From NCBI GenBank assembly GCA_900315095.1, contig OMXS01000001.1:124001-188000 (forward strand): a stretch of 64,000 nt of DNA, read 5' to 3'. The DNA comes from an uncultured Prevotellaceae bacterium (GTDB taxonomy: Bacteria > Bacteroidota > Bacteroidia > Bacteroidales > Bacteroidaceae). Shown here one piece after another: positions 28,601-35,101 of this stretch. The notes below the pieces were generated by a model, which worked only from the letters and a program-made list of their open reading frames with translations, made no database searches and had not been told where the DNA came from. The position numbers and the translations under genes are program-made. Within the stretch, counting starts at the first letter, position 1. Every line of letters starts with the position of its first letter.

Positions 28601-29842
28601 AGCATAGGCAGCTGCTTTCGCACGCAATTTCATGCTCTCTATTACAACTTCTGTATTGCGGGCAAAGACATTTTCTGCATCCCTGACATCATCAATAGAG
28701 ATACCCAGTTGTTTGAACTCCTCCTTGTTGGCTTCTACCCATTTACGTTTCTCGTCATTATTAGTCAGGCGGTCCCATTCCTCCTTAAGACGCGAAAGAC
28801 GAGCATGATTTTCACCATATTCCCTACTGGCACCCTGAAGGGCTTCAATATACTCCTTGGTCTTCTGAGATGCACGTTCCTGAGATTCCGAGAAACGGTT
28901 CCACAACACTATGAGGCCTGTCACAACAAGCGACAAGCCCATAGTCAGGGCGGCCGTAAGTGCTGTTGCTGCTGTGGTCGAGATACCAAGGGCAGCAGCA
29001 AGTCTGCCGTTAGCGGCAGTAAGCAGGTCTTTCGCCTTGGTTACCGTAACAAGCCTGAAGGCGGAATCTTTATTAAGAGCATTGAAAGCCTGTTGAAGAC
29101 CCATCGTGATAGCCATAACACTCTGGACACGGGCCTGGACCTTCTGCAGGTTCTCATTCTCTGACGCAAATAGTGATACTGCACCGGTGGCAGCCGTGAA
29201 AGCTCCAGACAAGCCATTAACACCGGCTGTAAAACCCTTAAGGCTGGCATCATCATCTGACAATATCTGGGTCTGGCGCCTTACGTCACCAATGGTGTCG
29301 GCAAGACGAGCAGCTTCGGCAGACATATCTTCATATTCTTTAGTGTTCTGCTGGCCAGTCAAGCGCATTCGCGTCAACTGGTCGTTCAGCAAACGCAAAC
29401 GACCAGACAAACGCTCAACACCATCACCTCCCTTGTTAGATAGGGAATTCATGGCATCCTCAAAACTTCTCTCACCTTCGTCAGTAAGAGACATGAAAGA
29501 GGATGTCATGTCATCAACACCCTTCTTGGAAGTTTGAAGGCGGGACTCAAGTTGGAGAAGTTCTGCTTCGGCTCCATCAAGTTCTTCCTTGCAAAGGCTA
29601 ATAGAGTTTGAAAGGGTTGTCCATTGAGCGGTACCACGTGACAGACCTGCAAGATCTGACTCCATTTTACCCAGCGAAGAGCGTAAGCCATCAATGACCT
29701 TCTGTTGGGATATTATATCCTGTTCCAATTGTTCAACACCGCGACGGGCAACGGAAAGGAGTTGCTCTATAGCACTTTTTCCCTTGTCTATTCCTGGCGT
29801 AAGTCGGTCCTTCATCAGGAACTCTATCTCTACGGGTTTCAT
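25661..29842 (-). CDS. tail tape measure protein
   Basis: A 1393-residue protein that sets tail length and is injected with the DNA. Long coiled coils rich in Lys/Glu/Ala (residues about 20-230 and 500-620) flank hydrophobic segments (TAALTMGLSLVVTGLIVLW near residue 305, and MGSIIGIVAQIPKLILDL near 925). The final third is again helical. At roughly 1.5 angstrom per residue this predicts a tail near 200 nm, that is, a siphovirus. It starts 3 nt after the frameshifted chaperone frame ends. Confidence 0.93.
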   Translation of the reverse strand: MKPVEIEFLMKDRLTPGIDKGKSAIEQLLSVARRGVEQLEQDIISQQKVIDGLRSSLGKMESDLAGLSRGTAQWTTLSNSISLCKEELDGAEAELLQLESRLQTSKKGVDDMTSSFMSLTDEGERSFEDAMNSLSNKGGDGVERLSGRLRLLNDQLTRMRLTGQQNTKEYEDMSAEAARLADTIGDVRRQTQILSDDDASLKGFTAGVNGLSGAFTAATGAVSLFASENENLQKVQARVQSVMAITMGLQQAFNALNKDSAFRLVTVTKAKDLLTAANGRLAAALGISTTAATALTAALTMGLSLVVTGLIVLWNRFSESQERASQKTKEYIEALQGASREYGENHARLSRLKEEWDRLTNNDEKRKWVEANKEEFKQLGISIDDVRDAENVFARNTEVVIESMKLRAKAAAYAALATQKYQEALTNREQASQRRSNPTTGDYVAGILGVGWDFDFSRSIKREANMEADHLATAASVAERAAEDALDRERELKEEAAKLLTAANVRSNQGSGKSDKTGKSDDLKKEEQRASELSKLQEKNLQAELDLKSDGFEKKRLQLKANYDREIKELSDLEKKWRAAQKGELSQDQEAALDDARKLAKSKFDAGEAEIAKEEAEQERVRRRAEIQAMVEYLKEYGSYQQQKLAIAEEYAQKIADVEVSEADEATKQWQKKKLNKERLQKEASLTFENISRGIDWHALFSGVGDLTKEMMVPMMEQLEAFVKTDDYRNADAETQQKVTELIQEMRKYVGTDQSVTWQSLDKAIKDFTAAVAAYDKAKKEEDAAVRAREEGKKRLAAGEITAEEYKKLEARAMELGDATARAREDMEAFGNALNRTSEEVANFTSGLTTALNNAKGWTGADGFGGIQSAVGNIDKLKGTLDSLLPQMGDGMAKTIGTTLSSGIGSTLGSIGNGIGGLLSSGMGSIIGIVAQIPKLILDLANGIKNFVTGILDRATELISLRWIDDLVVSILDAVGNLIDAIFDLPENLYHVLKAIVVNGVGGLLDGVIGRIGNILTFGALSSSASDWFTNSNAEEVAETIDRLTKRNELLEQAIEDLTDEMKSARGASAIDASTRARQLQEETNANYKAIAQAQAGYHSAHHSWNYYWGGYSQEQIDRLSGQIGRQWNGDLWSLSPEEMKMLRSNVDMWEQILTTGKGDYGGRVAEKLNDYIEQAGKLEEITDALYENLTTTTKDNVFDDFLNSLYELADGSEDVMDDIAENWQKMVNKMAVNNLVGAKFQKNLEDWYENLAKLNEERTNNDITDEEYRQRLDALKAEYEGYVESAKKDIETLRSEGIIQATGENSGVTQSGKAGAFTTMSQDQGTKLEGLFVSGQMHWASMDDKMTDVSVQIGAAGDTLKKIEEHTGSSASSLDEIKNDIKIIKRDGLKVK

Positions 29843-29845
29843 TGG

Positions 29846-30187
29846 CTATTGTTTTAACCTGCTCTGGAAAAAGCCTACTATGTCTCCAGCTTCCTCCTCG
29901 GCACTTCTGTTGTCGTTATCTTTTTTCTTCTGGTCCACATAGCGAGGAGCGTCAGCTATCATCATGATCAGCGTCTGGTAGTTCACACCGTGAAGGATAT
30001 ACTCCACACTCCAGCCTGTCGCACTCGCTATCTGCCAGATAAATCCGAAAGGGCTATGGGAGCCTTCCCAGCGGCTCTTTAACTCCCCTTCTTTCTGCGG
30101 CTCAGTCTCAGCTTCATCGGATTCGCTATCTCGGCTGATCTGATAATAGGCGTAAAAGACTCCGTACCCATTAGGGTCACGAACTTC
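29846..30187 (-). CDS. -1 frame extension of the tail assembly chaperone (gpGT-like)
   Basis: A 113-codon frame without a usable start codon, lying -1 relative to the end of the gene at 30079-30558 and ending 3 nt before the tape measure ATG. It encodes EVRDPNGYGVFYAYYQ, then an acidic linker (SRDSESDEAETEPQKEGE) and a conserved-looking domain (SHSPFGFIWQIASATGW...LIMMIADAPRY). This is the layout of gpG/gpGT chaperones made by -1 frameshifting. No canonical slippery heptamer was found; TCT TTT ACG and AGA AAG AAG are the best candidates. Confidence 0.6.
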   Translation of the reverse strand, partial: EVRDPNGYGVFYAYYQISRDSESDEAETEPQKEGELKSRWEGSHSPFGFIWQIASATGWSVEYILHGVNYQTLIMMIADAPRYVDQKKKDNDNRSAEEEAGDIVGFFQSRLKQ

Positions 30188-30558
30188 TCAAAAGCGCCTT
30201 TCTGATACTCCCACTTCATGAAGTGGCGGATAAACCACGACAAGACACAAGTGGGCAACCACCAGTGGGGCATCGTCAGCGCAATCATGCGGCTCAGTTT
30301 CATACCGTGCTTCGCCAGGAACTGCATCTGACCGTCGTAGTCCAGACCCTCAAATTCCTCCAGCGTCATGCCGACACTCAGCCAAGTCCGGGCTATCTGT
30401 ATCTGACAGGCCATCGTGGGGCGGTGCATCGTAAGCCTCAAACGCAAAGGCTCCTTCCTGAAAGGCAACTTCAAATCCTTGAGAGGGAGGGAAACGCCCA
30501 CGTTCAGCAAGGCTTCCGCTCCCTCTCTTTGGATTTGTCGGATGATACGCGCGTCCAT
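30079..30558 (-). CDS. tail assembly chaperone
   Basis: A 159-residue protein between tail tube and tape measure, the standard place for the gpG-type chaperone that keeps the tape measure soluble during tail assembly. Mostly helical (TMHRPTMACQIQIARTWLSVG, MIALTMPHWWLPTCVLSWFIRHFM). The last residues (MKLRLSRRKKGS) are strongly basic and may be an out-of-frame tail used only by the short product. Start ATG overlaps the tail tube stop (ATGA). Confidence 0.7.
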   Translation of the reverse strand: MDARIIRQIQREGAEALLNVGVSLPLKDLKLPFRKEPLRLRLTMHRPTMACQIQIARTWLSVGMTLEEFEGLDYDGQMQFLAKHGMKLSRMIALTMPHWWLPTCVLSWFIRHFMKWEYQKGAFEKFVTLMGTESFTPIIRSAEIANPMKLRLSRRKKGS

Positions 30559-31058
30559 CAGCCTTCACCCGGGGTGTCGTTGATTTCGTATGGAGCGCCA
30601 CCATTAGTAGGCTTGTTCACCTTCAACTGGCATTCCACTTTCGACACTTCGGTCAAGGTCAGCTTGCCGCCAAGGTTCGCCAGGATAGTGCCGTTCGGAA
30701 TGGTCATCGTCTGACCGCTCACGAAGTCGATGGTCCACTGGCCGTTCTTCTCGACGAGGCTCGTCGGAGCTTTCCAACCGGTGACGATGGCGTTCTGGCC
30801 CTCTCCAGTAGTTACCAAAGTGCCACCGAGGATGTTGTGAAGGTTCTCGTAGTCCAACTGAATCAGGTTGAACGTCGGGCTGATCTGACCGTTCTTCTGA
30901 ATCAAGGTCAACACAGGGGCGTCGGGCACCTGCTCAGCCTCTACGTCAGTGGTCTCGGGCTTTGTGCCGCCCCAGTCCCAGCTGCCTTTCTCGATGTAAC
31001 CGATGGTGTCGTTACCAAATTTCACGGCTGCTATGCCGTAGATAAAATTCTTGTTCAT
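30558..31058 (-). CDS. major tail tube protein
   Basis: A 166-residue protein starting MNKNFIYGIAAVKFGNDTIGYIEKGSW. A longer frame from 31121 runs into the upstream gene and is not preferred, because the ATG at 31058 overlaps the upstream stop (ATGA). The beta-rich sequence with LTLIQKNGQISPTFNLIQLDYENL and the end NKPTNGGAPYEIND fits siphovirus tail tube subunits. Position just before the chaperone and tape measure supports this. Confidence 0.75.
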   Translation of the reverse strand: MNKNFIYGIAAVKFGNDTIGYIEKGSWDWGGTKPETTDVEAEQVPDAPVLTLIQKNGQISPTFNLIQLDYENLHNILGGTLVTTGEGQNAIVTGWKAPTSLVEKNGQWTIDFVSGQTMTIPNGTILANLGGKLTLTEVSKVECQLKVNKPTNGGAPYEINDTPGEG

Positions 31059-31693
31059 TTTTTCAGTTTTATAAAGATGATTGTTGCTAATATACCGGAC
31101 AATAGTCCGTAAAAATACCATTCCAATGCCGTTAAAACACCGTTAGGAGGCTTCTCCTTTTGTTCGCTATGCTGCGACGCTGTCGCGGCAAAAGAGCGGC
31201 ACGCCTCCGACAGAAGATCAGCGTAGTCTTGGTGAAGGGTCCTGATGCTGCGCTCGTAGCGCTCGCATTGCAGTTCCAGACTGTCACACGACGCATAAAC
31301 GTAGAGATACTCCGGCTCTGTCGGCGTGGCGGCGAGACGGCTCACCTTAATGCTCGCCTGGCCGTTGCGGTCTGAGTAGCTCGCACCGGGCGGGAGACTA
31401 CGCAGACTGTCCGTCGCTATCGTCAGACTCACCTCCGACTTCGGAACCCGCAACGGCACCGTACGTACCTCCACCAACTCGCTTGCGCTGTCCCGCGCGA
31501 GATGGCGGCCGAGCACGCTCTGGTGCTGTGTCAACGTCTGTTCCCCTCTCTCCGTTACGCTCTTTCGGCGTGTCGCGCATCCGCTCAAGAACAGGGCACT
31601 CATCGCTATAACGGCAACTGTTTGCACTGTCAACAGCCTTGCGGAAACGCGCAACCTCACGCTTGAGAGCGCATAGTTCCTTTCTCGTCTCAT
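31055..31693 (-). CDS. spanin-like lipoprotein with C-terminal membrane helix
   Basis: A 212-residue protein. An Arg-rich start and hydrophobic segment end in the lipobox LFLSGC (Cys near residue 39), so it should be lipidated and go to the outer membrane. The middle has a helical stretch (LELQCERYERSIRTLHQDYADLL). A single transmembrane helix (WYFYGLLSGILATIIFI) lies at the C-terminus. Lipobox plus C-terminal membrane span is the architecture of unimolecular spanins, which disrupt the outer membrane at lysis. Its first 296 nt overlap the upstream gene in another frame, as in Rz/Rz1. Contains one hairpin element (31162-31189). Confidence 0.65.
   Translation of the reverse strand: MRRERNYALSSVRLRVSARLLTVQTVAVIAMSALFLSGCATRRKSVTERGEQTLTQHQSVLGRHLARDSASELVEVRTVPLRVPKSEVSLTIATDSLRSLPPGASYSDRNGQASIKVSRLAATPTEPEYLYVYASCDSLELQCERYERSIRTLHQDYADLLSEACRSFAATASQHSEQKEKPPNGVLTALEWYFYGLLSGILATIIFIKLKK
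31162..31189 (+). repeat. TAT-hairpin element (in the spanin-like gene)
   Basis: GTTCGC, TAT, arm GCTGCGAC, loop GCT, arm GTCGCGGC (one G-T pair). Inside a minus-strand coding sequence; element on the plus strand. Confidence 0.8.
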
Positions 31694-31910
31694 TCAACTC
31701 TTGTTTTAACGGGTCAACAATGTTCTCAATCAATATACGGGTGGCGTTCTCAGTGTTCGTGATCTTCACAGTGTCACTCTCAGCCAATGCCTTCTCCGCC
31801 TCCGCACGAGCCTTCTTCAACGCGCTGCGGATGGTCACAATGCTGATAACGGCACCTACAAGGCTGCCGCCCAACACAACGTTCAATATCTCACTGAGCT
31901 CCATTTCCAT
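31398..31910 (-). CDS. membrane-anchored coiled-coil lysis-region protein (Rz-like or DUF2730-like)
   Basis: A 170-residue protein with an N-terminal transmembrane helix (LNVVLGGSLVGAVISIVTI) and a long coiled coil (KARAEAEKALAESD to LCALKREVARF). A CRYSDECPVLERM motif follows. The last 60 residues are low-complexity and coincide with the overlapping start of the spanin-like gene. It could be an i-spanin partner of that lipoprotein, or a Mu gp25 (DUF2730)-type protein. Lies just downstream of the endolysin gene. Confidence 0.65.
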   Translation of the reverse strand: MEMELSEILNVVLGGSLVGAVISIVTIRSALKKARAEAEKALAESDTVKITNTENATRILIENIVDPLKQELNETRKELCALKREVARFRKAVDSANSCRYSDECPVLERMRDTPKERNGERGTDVDTAPERARPPSRAGQRKRVGGGTYGAVAGSEVGGESDDSDGQSA

Positions 31911-31921
31911 TTCAGTTTCAT

Positions 31922-31949
31922 GTTCACTATGCTGCGACGCCGTCGCAGC
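31922..31949 (+). repeat. TAT-hairpin element
   Basis: GTTCAC, TAT, arm GCTGCGAC, loop GCC, arm GTCGCAGC. It lies 12 nt upstream (minus strand) of the 31910 start codon. Confidence 0.9.
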
Positions 31950-31968
31950 CCTGTCTCTTCAGTTCCCT

Positions 31969-31996
31969 GTCATGTGTGCTGCGACGCCGTCGCAGC
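31969..31996 (+). repeat. TAT-hairpin element (5' part diverged)
   Basis: GTCATG, TGT, arm GCTGCGAC, loop GCC, arm GTCGCAGC. Second of two tandem copies between the endolysin stop and the 31910 gene. Confidence 0.8.
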
Positions 31997-31997
31997 A

Positions 31998-32468
31998 CTA
32001 TTGATTGATTCCTATCTCCTTAAGCCACTTCTGAACGTCAAAGCTCGGACAGGCCTTAGGCGCAACCTCCCTGTGGCCGATGATCTTCACCTTCGGGAAA
32101 CGCTTGTGGAAGTCCAGCACATATTTCTTCAGGGCTTCCTTCTGCGCTGGTGTCCGGGTGTCTTTCGCCTTCTTCGCGTCGTTGGCGTCAACACCGCCTA
32201 CATACACCACATGACGGCTGATGGCGTTGTACCCCTTCGCGCCGTTGGTGATCTCCCAAGGGTCCACCTGGGCGTCCTCGTTGTTCTTTACCAGACGCTC
32301 AACACGGCCGTCCAGGTGGATCATGTCCGTGTAACCCACCTGCTTCCAGCCACGACCACCCTTCTCCACAGGGTCTGTGTGCCATCGGCGTATCTCCGCA
32401 GAGCTTACCTCACGGCCTGGTTTCGTGGCTGTGCAGTGGATTACAAGATATTGAAGAGGCTTGCTCAT
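31998..32468 (-). CDS. N-acetylmuramoyl-L-alanine amidase endolysin
   Basis: A 156-residue amidase_2/PGRP-fold enzyme that cuts the amide bond between muramic acid and the stem peptide, releasing progeny phage. Zinc ligand candidates are His in LVIHCTATKPG (residue 10), and His and Cys in IIGHREVAPKACPSFDVQKWL near the end. The catalytic region includes GYTDMIHLDGRVERL. No signal peptide, so export needs a holin or another route. Start overlaps the preceding stop (ATGA). Placed between head and tail genes. Confidence 0.92.
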   Translation of the reverse strand: MSKPLQYLVIHCTATKPGREVSSAEIRRWHTDPVEKGGRGWKQVGYTDMIHLDGRVERLVKNNEDAQVDPWEITNGAKGYNAISRHVVYVGGVDANDAKKAKDTRTPAQKEALKKYVLDFHKRFPKVKIIGHREVAPKACPSFDVQKWLKEIGINQ

Positions 32469-32722
32469 TTCTTCTCGACTTTAGACGCCTCACCTTCAGC
32501 AGGAGCTTCAGGTGCCGGCTCCTCTGCAGGGGCCTCCTCTGCAGGAGCTTCCACGCCAAGGGTCACGGTGGCGGCCTTCTTGCCTTTGTACTCGGCGCAC
32601 AGGCCACGGTTAACGAGGTCCGCTGCACGCTCTTTGTCCTTCACGTCCAGGATGGTGCCCGGCTCATATACCGTCACATGGTCCTCCTTGTCACGGAAGG
32701 TCTTCTTTACTATCTGTTTCAT
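32465..32722 (-). CDS. gp35-like small head protein
   Basis: An 85-residue protein right after the capsid gene. The N-terminal 45 residues (KKTFRDKEDHVTVYEPGTILDVKDKERAADLVNRGLCAEYKG) match the pattern of small proteins following capsid genes in many transposable and siphoviral phages. The tail is a Pro/Ala/Glu repeat (PAEEAPAEEPAPEAP) likely to be disordered. Probably a capsid accessory protein. Confidence 0.65.
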   Translation of the reverse strand: MKQIVKKTFRDKEDHVTVYEPGTILDVKDKERAADLVNRGLCAEYKGKKAATVTLGVEAPAEEAPAEEPAPEAPAEGEASKVEKK

Positions 32723-32762
32723 AATTTATTAATTTTCAATTTTCAATTCTCAATTGTCAATT
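32723..32762. repeat. AT-rich TTCAATT intergenic repeat
   Basis: Tandem AATTTTC/AATTCTC/AATTGTC heptamers filling the gap between the capsid and gp35-like genes. Similar runs occur at 33836, 34866 and 37488. Confidence 0.7.
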
Positions 32763-33843
32763 ATCCCTCAGGAACAGTAGCTGACGCCTGGTAGCCGCTT
32801 CTGATCACACCGCCCGCATCGGCCTTCTTAGGCAGACACACGAACATGTGGCGGAAGTTTATCTTGTTGCGCTGGTACTCGGGGTCGGTGGCTGCCTCGC
32901 TGAAGTACATCTTCGTAGAGCCTGTGGCCTTGAACACACGGGGAACATAGAACGCAAACGAGCACTGGAACTCTCCCGTAGAAGCTGTTGCGCCAACGGC
33001 CTTCTTCACACCGGCAGTGGTGTACAGCGGGTTGTTCGCAAACTCGTAGATGTTGAAGCCGAACAGCTTGCCTACGGTACCGTCGGCGCGGTTGATGTTG
33101 TACTGCTCCTTGAACACCTGGCTCGTCTCCAGCAGGTCGTTCACATGGTCGGTGCACAATACCAGACGGCGGTTGTCGGCTGGAACCTTCAGCTTGTCCA
33201 GCGCACGCTTCAGGTTGATGATGTCCTGAACGCACAACTTCAAGCGCCCGGTGTCCGCATCGCGCTCGCCGGTGGTCACCAGTACCGGGGTAGTGGCACT
33301 GTTCTGCTGGGCACACAGGGCATGGGCGGCCTTCGCAAACTTCGAGTCGTTGATAGCATTGCCGTGACTCTCCTTCACACGCTGCATCTTGTCATACGAG
33401 ATGGCATACAGCTCGTCGTCGGTCACAGGCGTCACCTTCGTCTGGAACTTGTCCAGCTGGATGGCGATGTCGGCGTCATCAAGGGCCTGCAAAGGAATTG
33501 GATAGGTAGTGTTGTTGATAAGAACGTCAGGGTCAACACCTACCTCCACCAGGTGAATCACGTCGTTGTTCACAATACTCGAACTGTCGGGGATGCCGTC
33601 AAGCCACGTGGCTTCCAAACCACGACGAAGGTACTTCACAAGCTCGCCTGTCCAAATCTCGGTATACACACCGGAAAGGAGACTGCCGGAAGGGACTACG
33701 CTGCCAATGGTGGCGGCAACAACATTTAGACCGACAGCACCCACGGTGGGGTCAACGCCGACCACGGCAGCCATGGTGCTGCCCATCACGCAGTTCACAA
33801 GAACCGCTACGATCATTCCAATAAATCTTTTCATAATTATCAA
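32761..33843 (-). CDS. major capsid protein
   Basis: A 360-residue (357 if starting at MKRFIG) coat protein following the protease/scaffold. After a hydrophobic N-terminal arm, conserved blocks are VYTEIWTGELVKYLRRGLEATWLDGIPD (residues about 60-87), DVIHLVEVGVDPDVLINN and the C-terminal YFSEAATDPEYQRNKINFRHMFVCLP. Size and position fit an HK97-fold capsid of a transposable phage. The N-terminal hydrophobic stretch is a family trait of the arm rather than a secretion signal. Confidence 0.88.
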   Translation of the reverse strand: MIIMKRFIGMIVAVLVNCVMGSTMAAVVGVDPTVGAVGLNVVAATIGSVVPSGSLLSGVYTEIWTGELVKYLRRGLEATWLDGIPDSSSIVNNDVIHLVEVGVDPDVLINNTTYPIPLQALDDADIAIQLDKFQTKVTPVTDDELYAISYDKMQRVKESHGNAINDSKFAKAAHALCAQQNSATTPVLVTTGERDADTGRLKLCVQDIINLKRALDKLKVPADNRRLVLCTDHVNDLLETSQVFKEQYNINRADGTVGKLFGFNIYEFANNPLYTTAGVKKAVGATASTGEFQCSFAFYVPRVFKATGSTKMYFSEAATDPEYQRNKINFRHMFVCLPKKADAGGVIRSGYQASATVPEG

Positions 33844-33864
33844 TTATCAATTTTCAATTATCAA
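33836..33864. repeat. AT-rich TTCAATT intergenic repeat
   Basis: Repeated AATTATC/AATTTTC heptamers between the protease/scaffold and capsid genes, directly upstream of the capsid start. Confidence 0.7.
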
Positions 33865-34866
33865 TTAAAGAATACACTCCATACCGTACTCAGCCTTGTA
33901 CAGTTTCTTGTACTGAGCGGGGTTCTCCTCGCGCAGCTTCGCCAGTTCTTCACTCGGAACGTCACTCAGCTTCTTCCACTGTCCACTTTGCTGCGACGAT
34001 GTCGCTGCACCGCCACTTACAAGGTTACTCAGCTTCACCTGAGCCGACATCGCGCCAAAGGTCTTCTCCAACTCATCGGCACCGATCTTCTTACCGAGGT
34101 CCATGAACTGCTGCTTCTTGTCCTCGCCGATTTTCTTCTCGGCAATGGCAGCGTCAACAATACTCTCAATACGAGCGGCACGCAGCGTGTCGCGTTCCTG
34201 GCGCAGGGTCTCTGCCTCTGCACCGTCTGCCTGAAGCTTTGCCAGCGCAGCCTCGATGGTCGCTTCGTCGGCATCTTTAGGCAAGCCCAACTGAAGGGCT
34301 AACTTCTCTTGATCCATTTGCTTTGGTTTTTGATTTTTGTTAATAATGGTTCCGTATGCTGCGACGCCGTCGCAGCCAAGCAACGGCAACGCCGTCACCT
34401 TTTCAAATCGCATAACTCTCCCCTCGCCCTTTGGAGAGGGGTTAGGGGTGAGGCTCTTCCTTAGCACGATAGCATCGTCGTTAGCGCCGATGTCAACAAG
34501 CGACACCTCAAACAGCTTGCTCTTGCTGATAGTAGGACAGGTCTGACCCTGCACAAGGTGCTTCGGGTCCTCGCTCAGTTCCAGAATGTCAATGCCTACG
34601 CTCACCATCTTCAGACTACCGAACTCCCACTGCTTCTTGCAGCGCTGGCTAAGTTCCGTGGCCTCGTCAAACATCAGTTCGCCGGTAACCTCGGCACCTT
34701 CAACCCTCAGGTCTTTAACATAGCCGATCACCTGACCGCGCTCGTGCATATACAATAGTACAGGGTTACGGTTGTACTGATCCACGTTCATGCCGCTCGT
34801 CAGCACCCTCGTGCCGTAACTGTTCAGACTCTCATTGCTGATTCTTACTCTCTTCGTCTTGCTCAT
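33865..34866 (-). CDS. Mu I-like prohead protease fused to scaffold domain
   Basis: A 333-residue protein starting MSKTKRVRIS (a longer form adds three residues). The N-terminal half is the prohead protease domain, with LLYMHERGQVIGYV (His candidate), GELMFDEATELSQRC and KLFEVSLVDIGAN. The C-terminal half is helical scaffold with KLQADGAEAETLRQERDTLR. It cleaves scaffold and capsid arms during prohead maturation. Three repeat insertions lie in frame: a GC-rich element (LTPNPSPKGEG) and two hairpin elements (GCDGVAAYGT, AATSSQQSG), mostly in the linker between domains. Confidence 0.87.
   Translation of the reverse strand: MSKTKRVRISNESLNSYGTRVLTSGMNVDQYNRNPVLLYMHERGQVIGYVKDLRVEGAEVTGELMFDEATELSQRCKKQWEFGSLKMVSVGIDILELSEDPKHLVQGQTCPTISKSKLFEVSLVDIGANDDAIVLRKSLTPNPSPKGEGRVMRFEKVTALPLLGCDGVAAYGTIINKNQKPKQMDQEKLALQLGLPKDADEATIEAALAKLQADGAEAETLRQERDTLRAARIESIVDAAIAEKKIGEDKKQQFMDLGKKIGADELEKTFGAMSAQVKLSNLVSGGAATSSQQSGQWKKLSDVPSEELAKLREENPAQYKKLYKAEYGMECIL
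33981..34008 (+). repeat. TAT-hairpin element, degenerate
   Basis: GTCCAC, TTT, arm GCTGCGAC, loop GAT, arm GTCGCTGC (one mismatch). Inside the scaffold coding sequence. Confidence 0.65.
34349..34376 (+). repeat. TAT-hairpin element
   Basis: GTTCCG, TAT, arm GCTGCGAC, loop GCC, arm GTCGCAGC. In frame inside the protease/scaffold linker, antisense to it. Confidence 0.9.
34414..34453 (+). repeat. GC-rich CTCCCCTC...GAGGGG element
   Basis: An inverted repeat of CTCCCCT and AGAGGGG followed by GTTAGGGGTGAGG, inside the protease/scaffold gene. It encodes LTPNPSPKGEGR in frame on the minus strand. Confidence 0.8.
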
Positions 34867-34894
34867 AAAGTTCAATGTTCAATGTCAATTATCC

Positions 34895-34922
34895 GTTACC
34901 TATGCTGCGATGCCATCGCAGC
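34895..34922 (+). repeat. TAT-hairpin element
   Basis: GTTACC, TAT, arm GCTGCGAT, loop GCC, arm ATCGCAGC. It lies 29 nt upstream of the protease start; the paired arm change (C-G to T-A) is compensatory. Confidence 0.9.
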
Positions 34923-34942
34923 TGCATGTTTTCTTCGCAAAA

Positions 34943-35012
34943 TTGCGCATTTTATGTCAACCCGCAAAAAAAGTGTGAAACCGTTGCGCACTTCTCTGAA
35001 ACCCTTGCGCAC
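34943..35012. promoter_or_regulatory. phased TTGCGCA repeats in the divergent late promoter region
   Basis: TTGCGCA at 34943, 34984 and 35005. The last two are part of the 16-bp direct repeats TGAAACCGTTGCGCAC and TGAAACCCTTGCGCAC, 21 bp apart. The spacings of 41 and 21 bp keep them on one helix face. The 235-nt gap separates the two divergent late operons, so these are candidate activator sites. Confidence 0.55.
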
Positions 35013-35056
35013 ATTTTTCTCTTAATCGCTGAAAATAGCCAACTTTGCAGAAAACA

Positions 35057-35084
35057 GTCACGTATGTTATGGCTCTGCCATAAC
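35057..35084 (+). repeat. TAT-hairpin element, fully recoded arms
   Basis: GTCACG, TAT, arm GTTATGGC, loop TCT, arm GCCATAAC. Same architecture with changed arm sequence that keeps full pairing, 17 nt upstream of the small terminase start. Confidence 0.8.
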
Positions 35085-35101
35085 TAAAACAACAAAGAAA
35101 C

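Noticed and set aside
30558-31121. Longer tail tube protein starting at 31121
   Set aside because: The extra 21 residues overlap the lysis gene, and the ATG at 31058 has the typical ATGA coupling.
32761-33843. Capsid gene as a secreted protein because of its hydrophobic N-terminus
   Set aside because: The rest has capsid-type blocks and the gene follows the protease/scaffold; the hydrophobic stretch is best read as the capsid arm.
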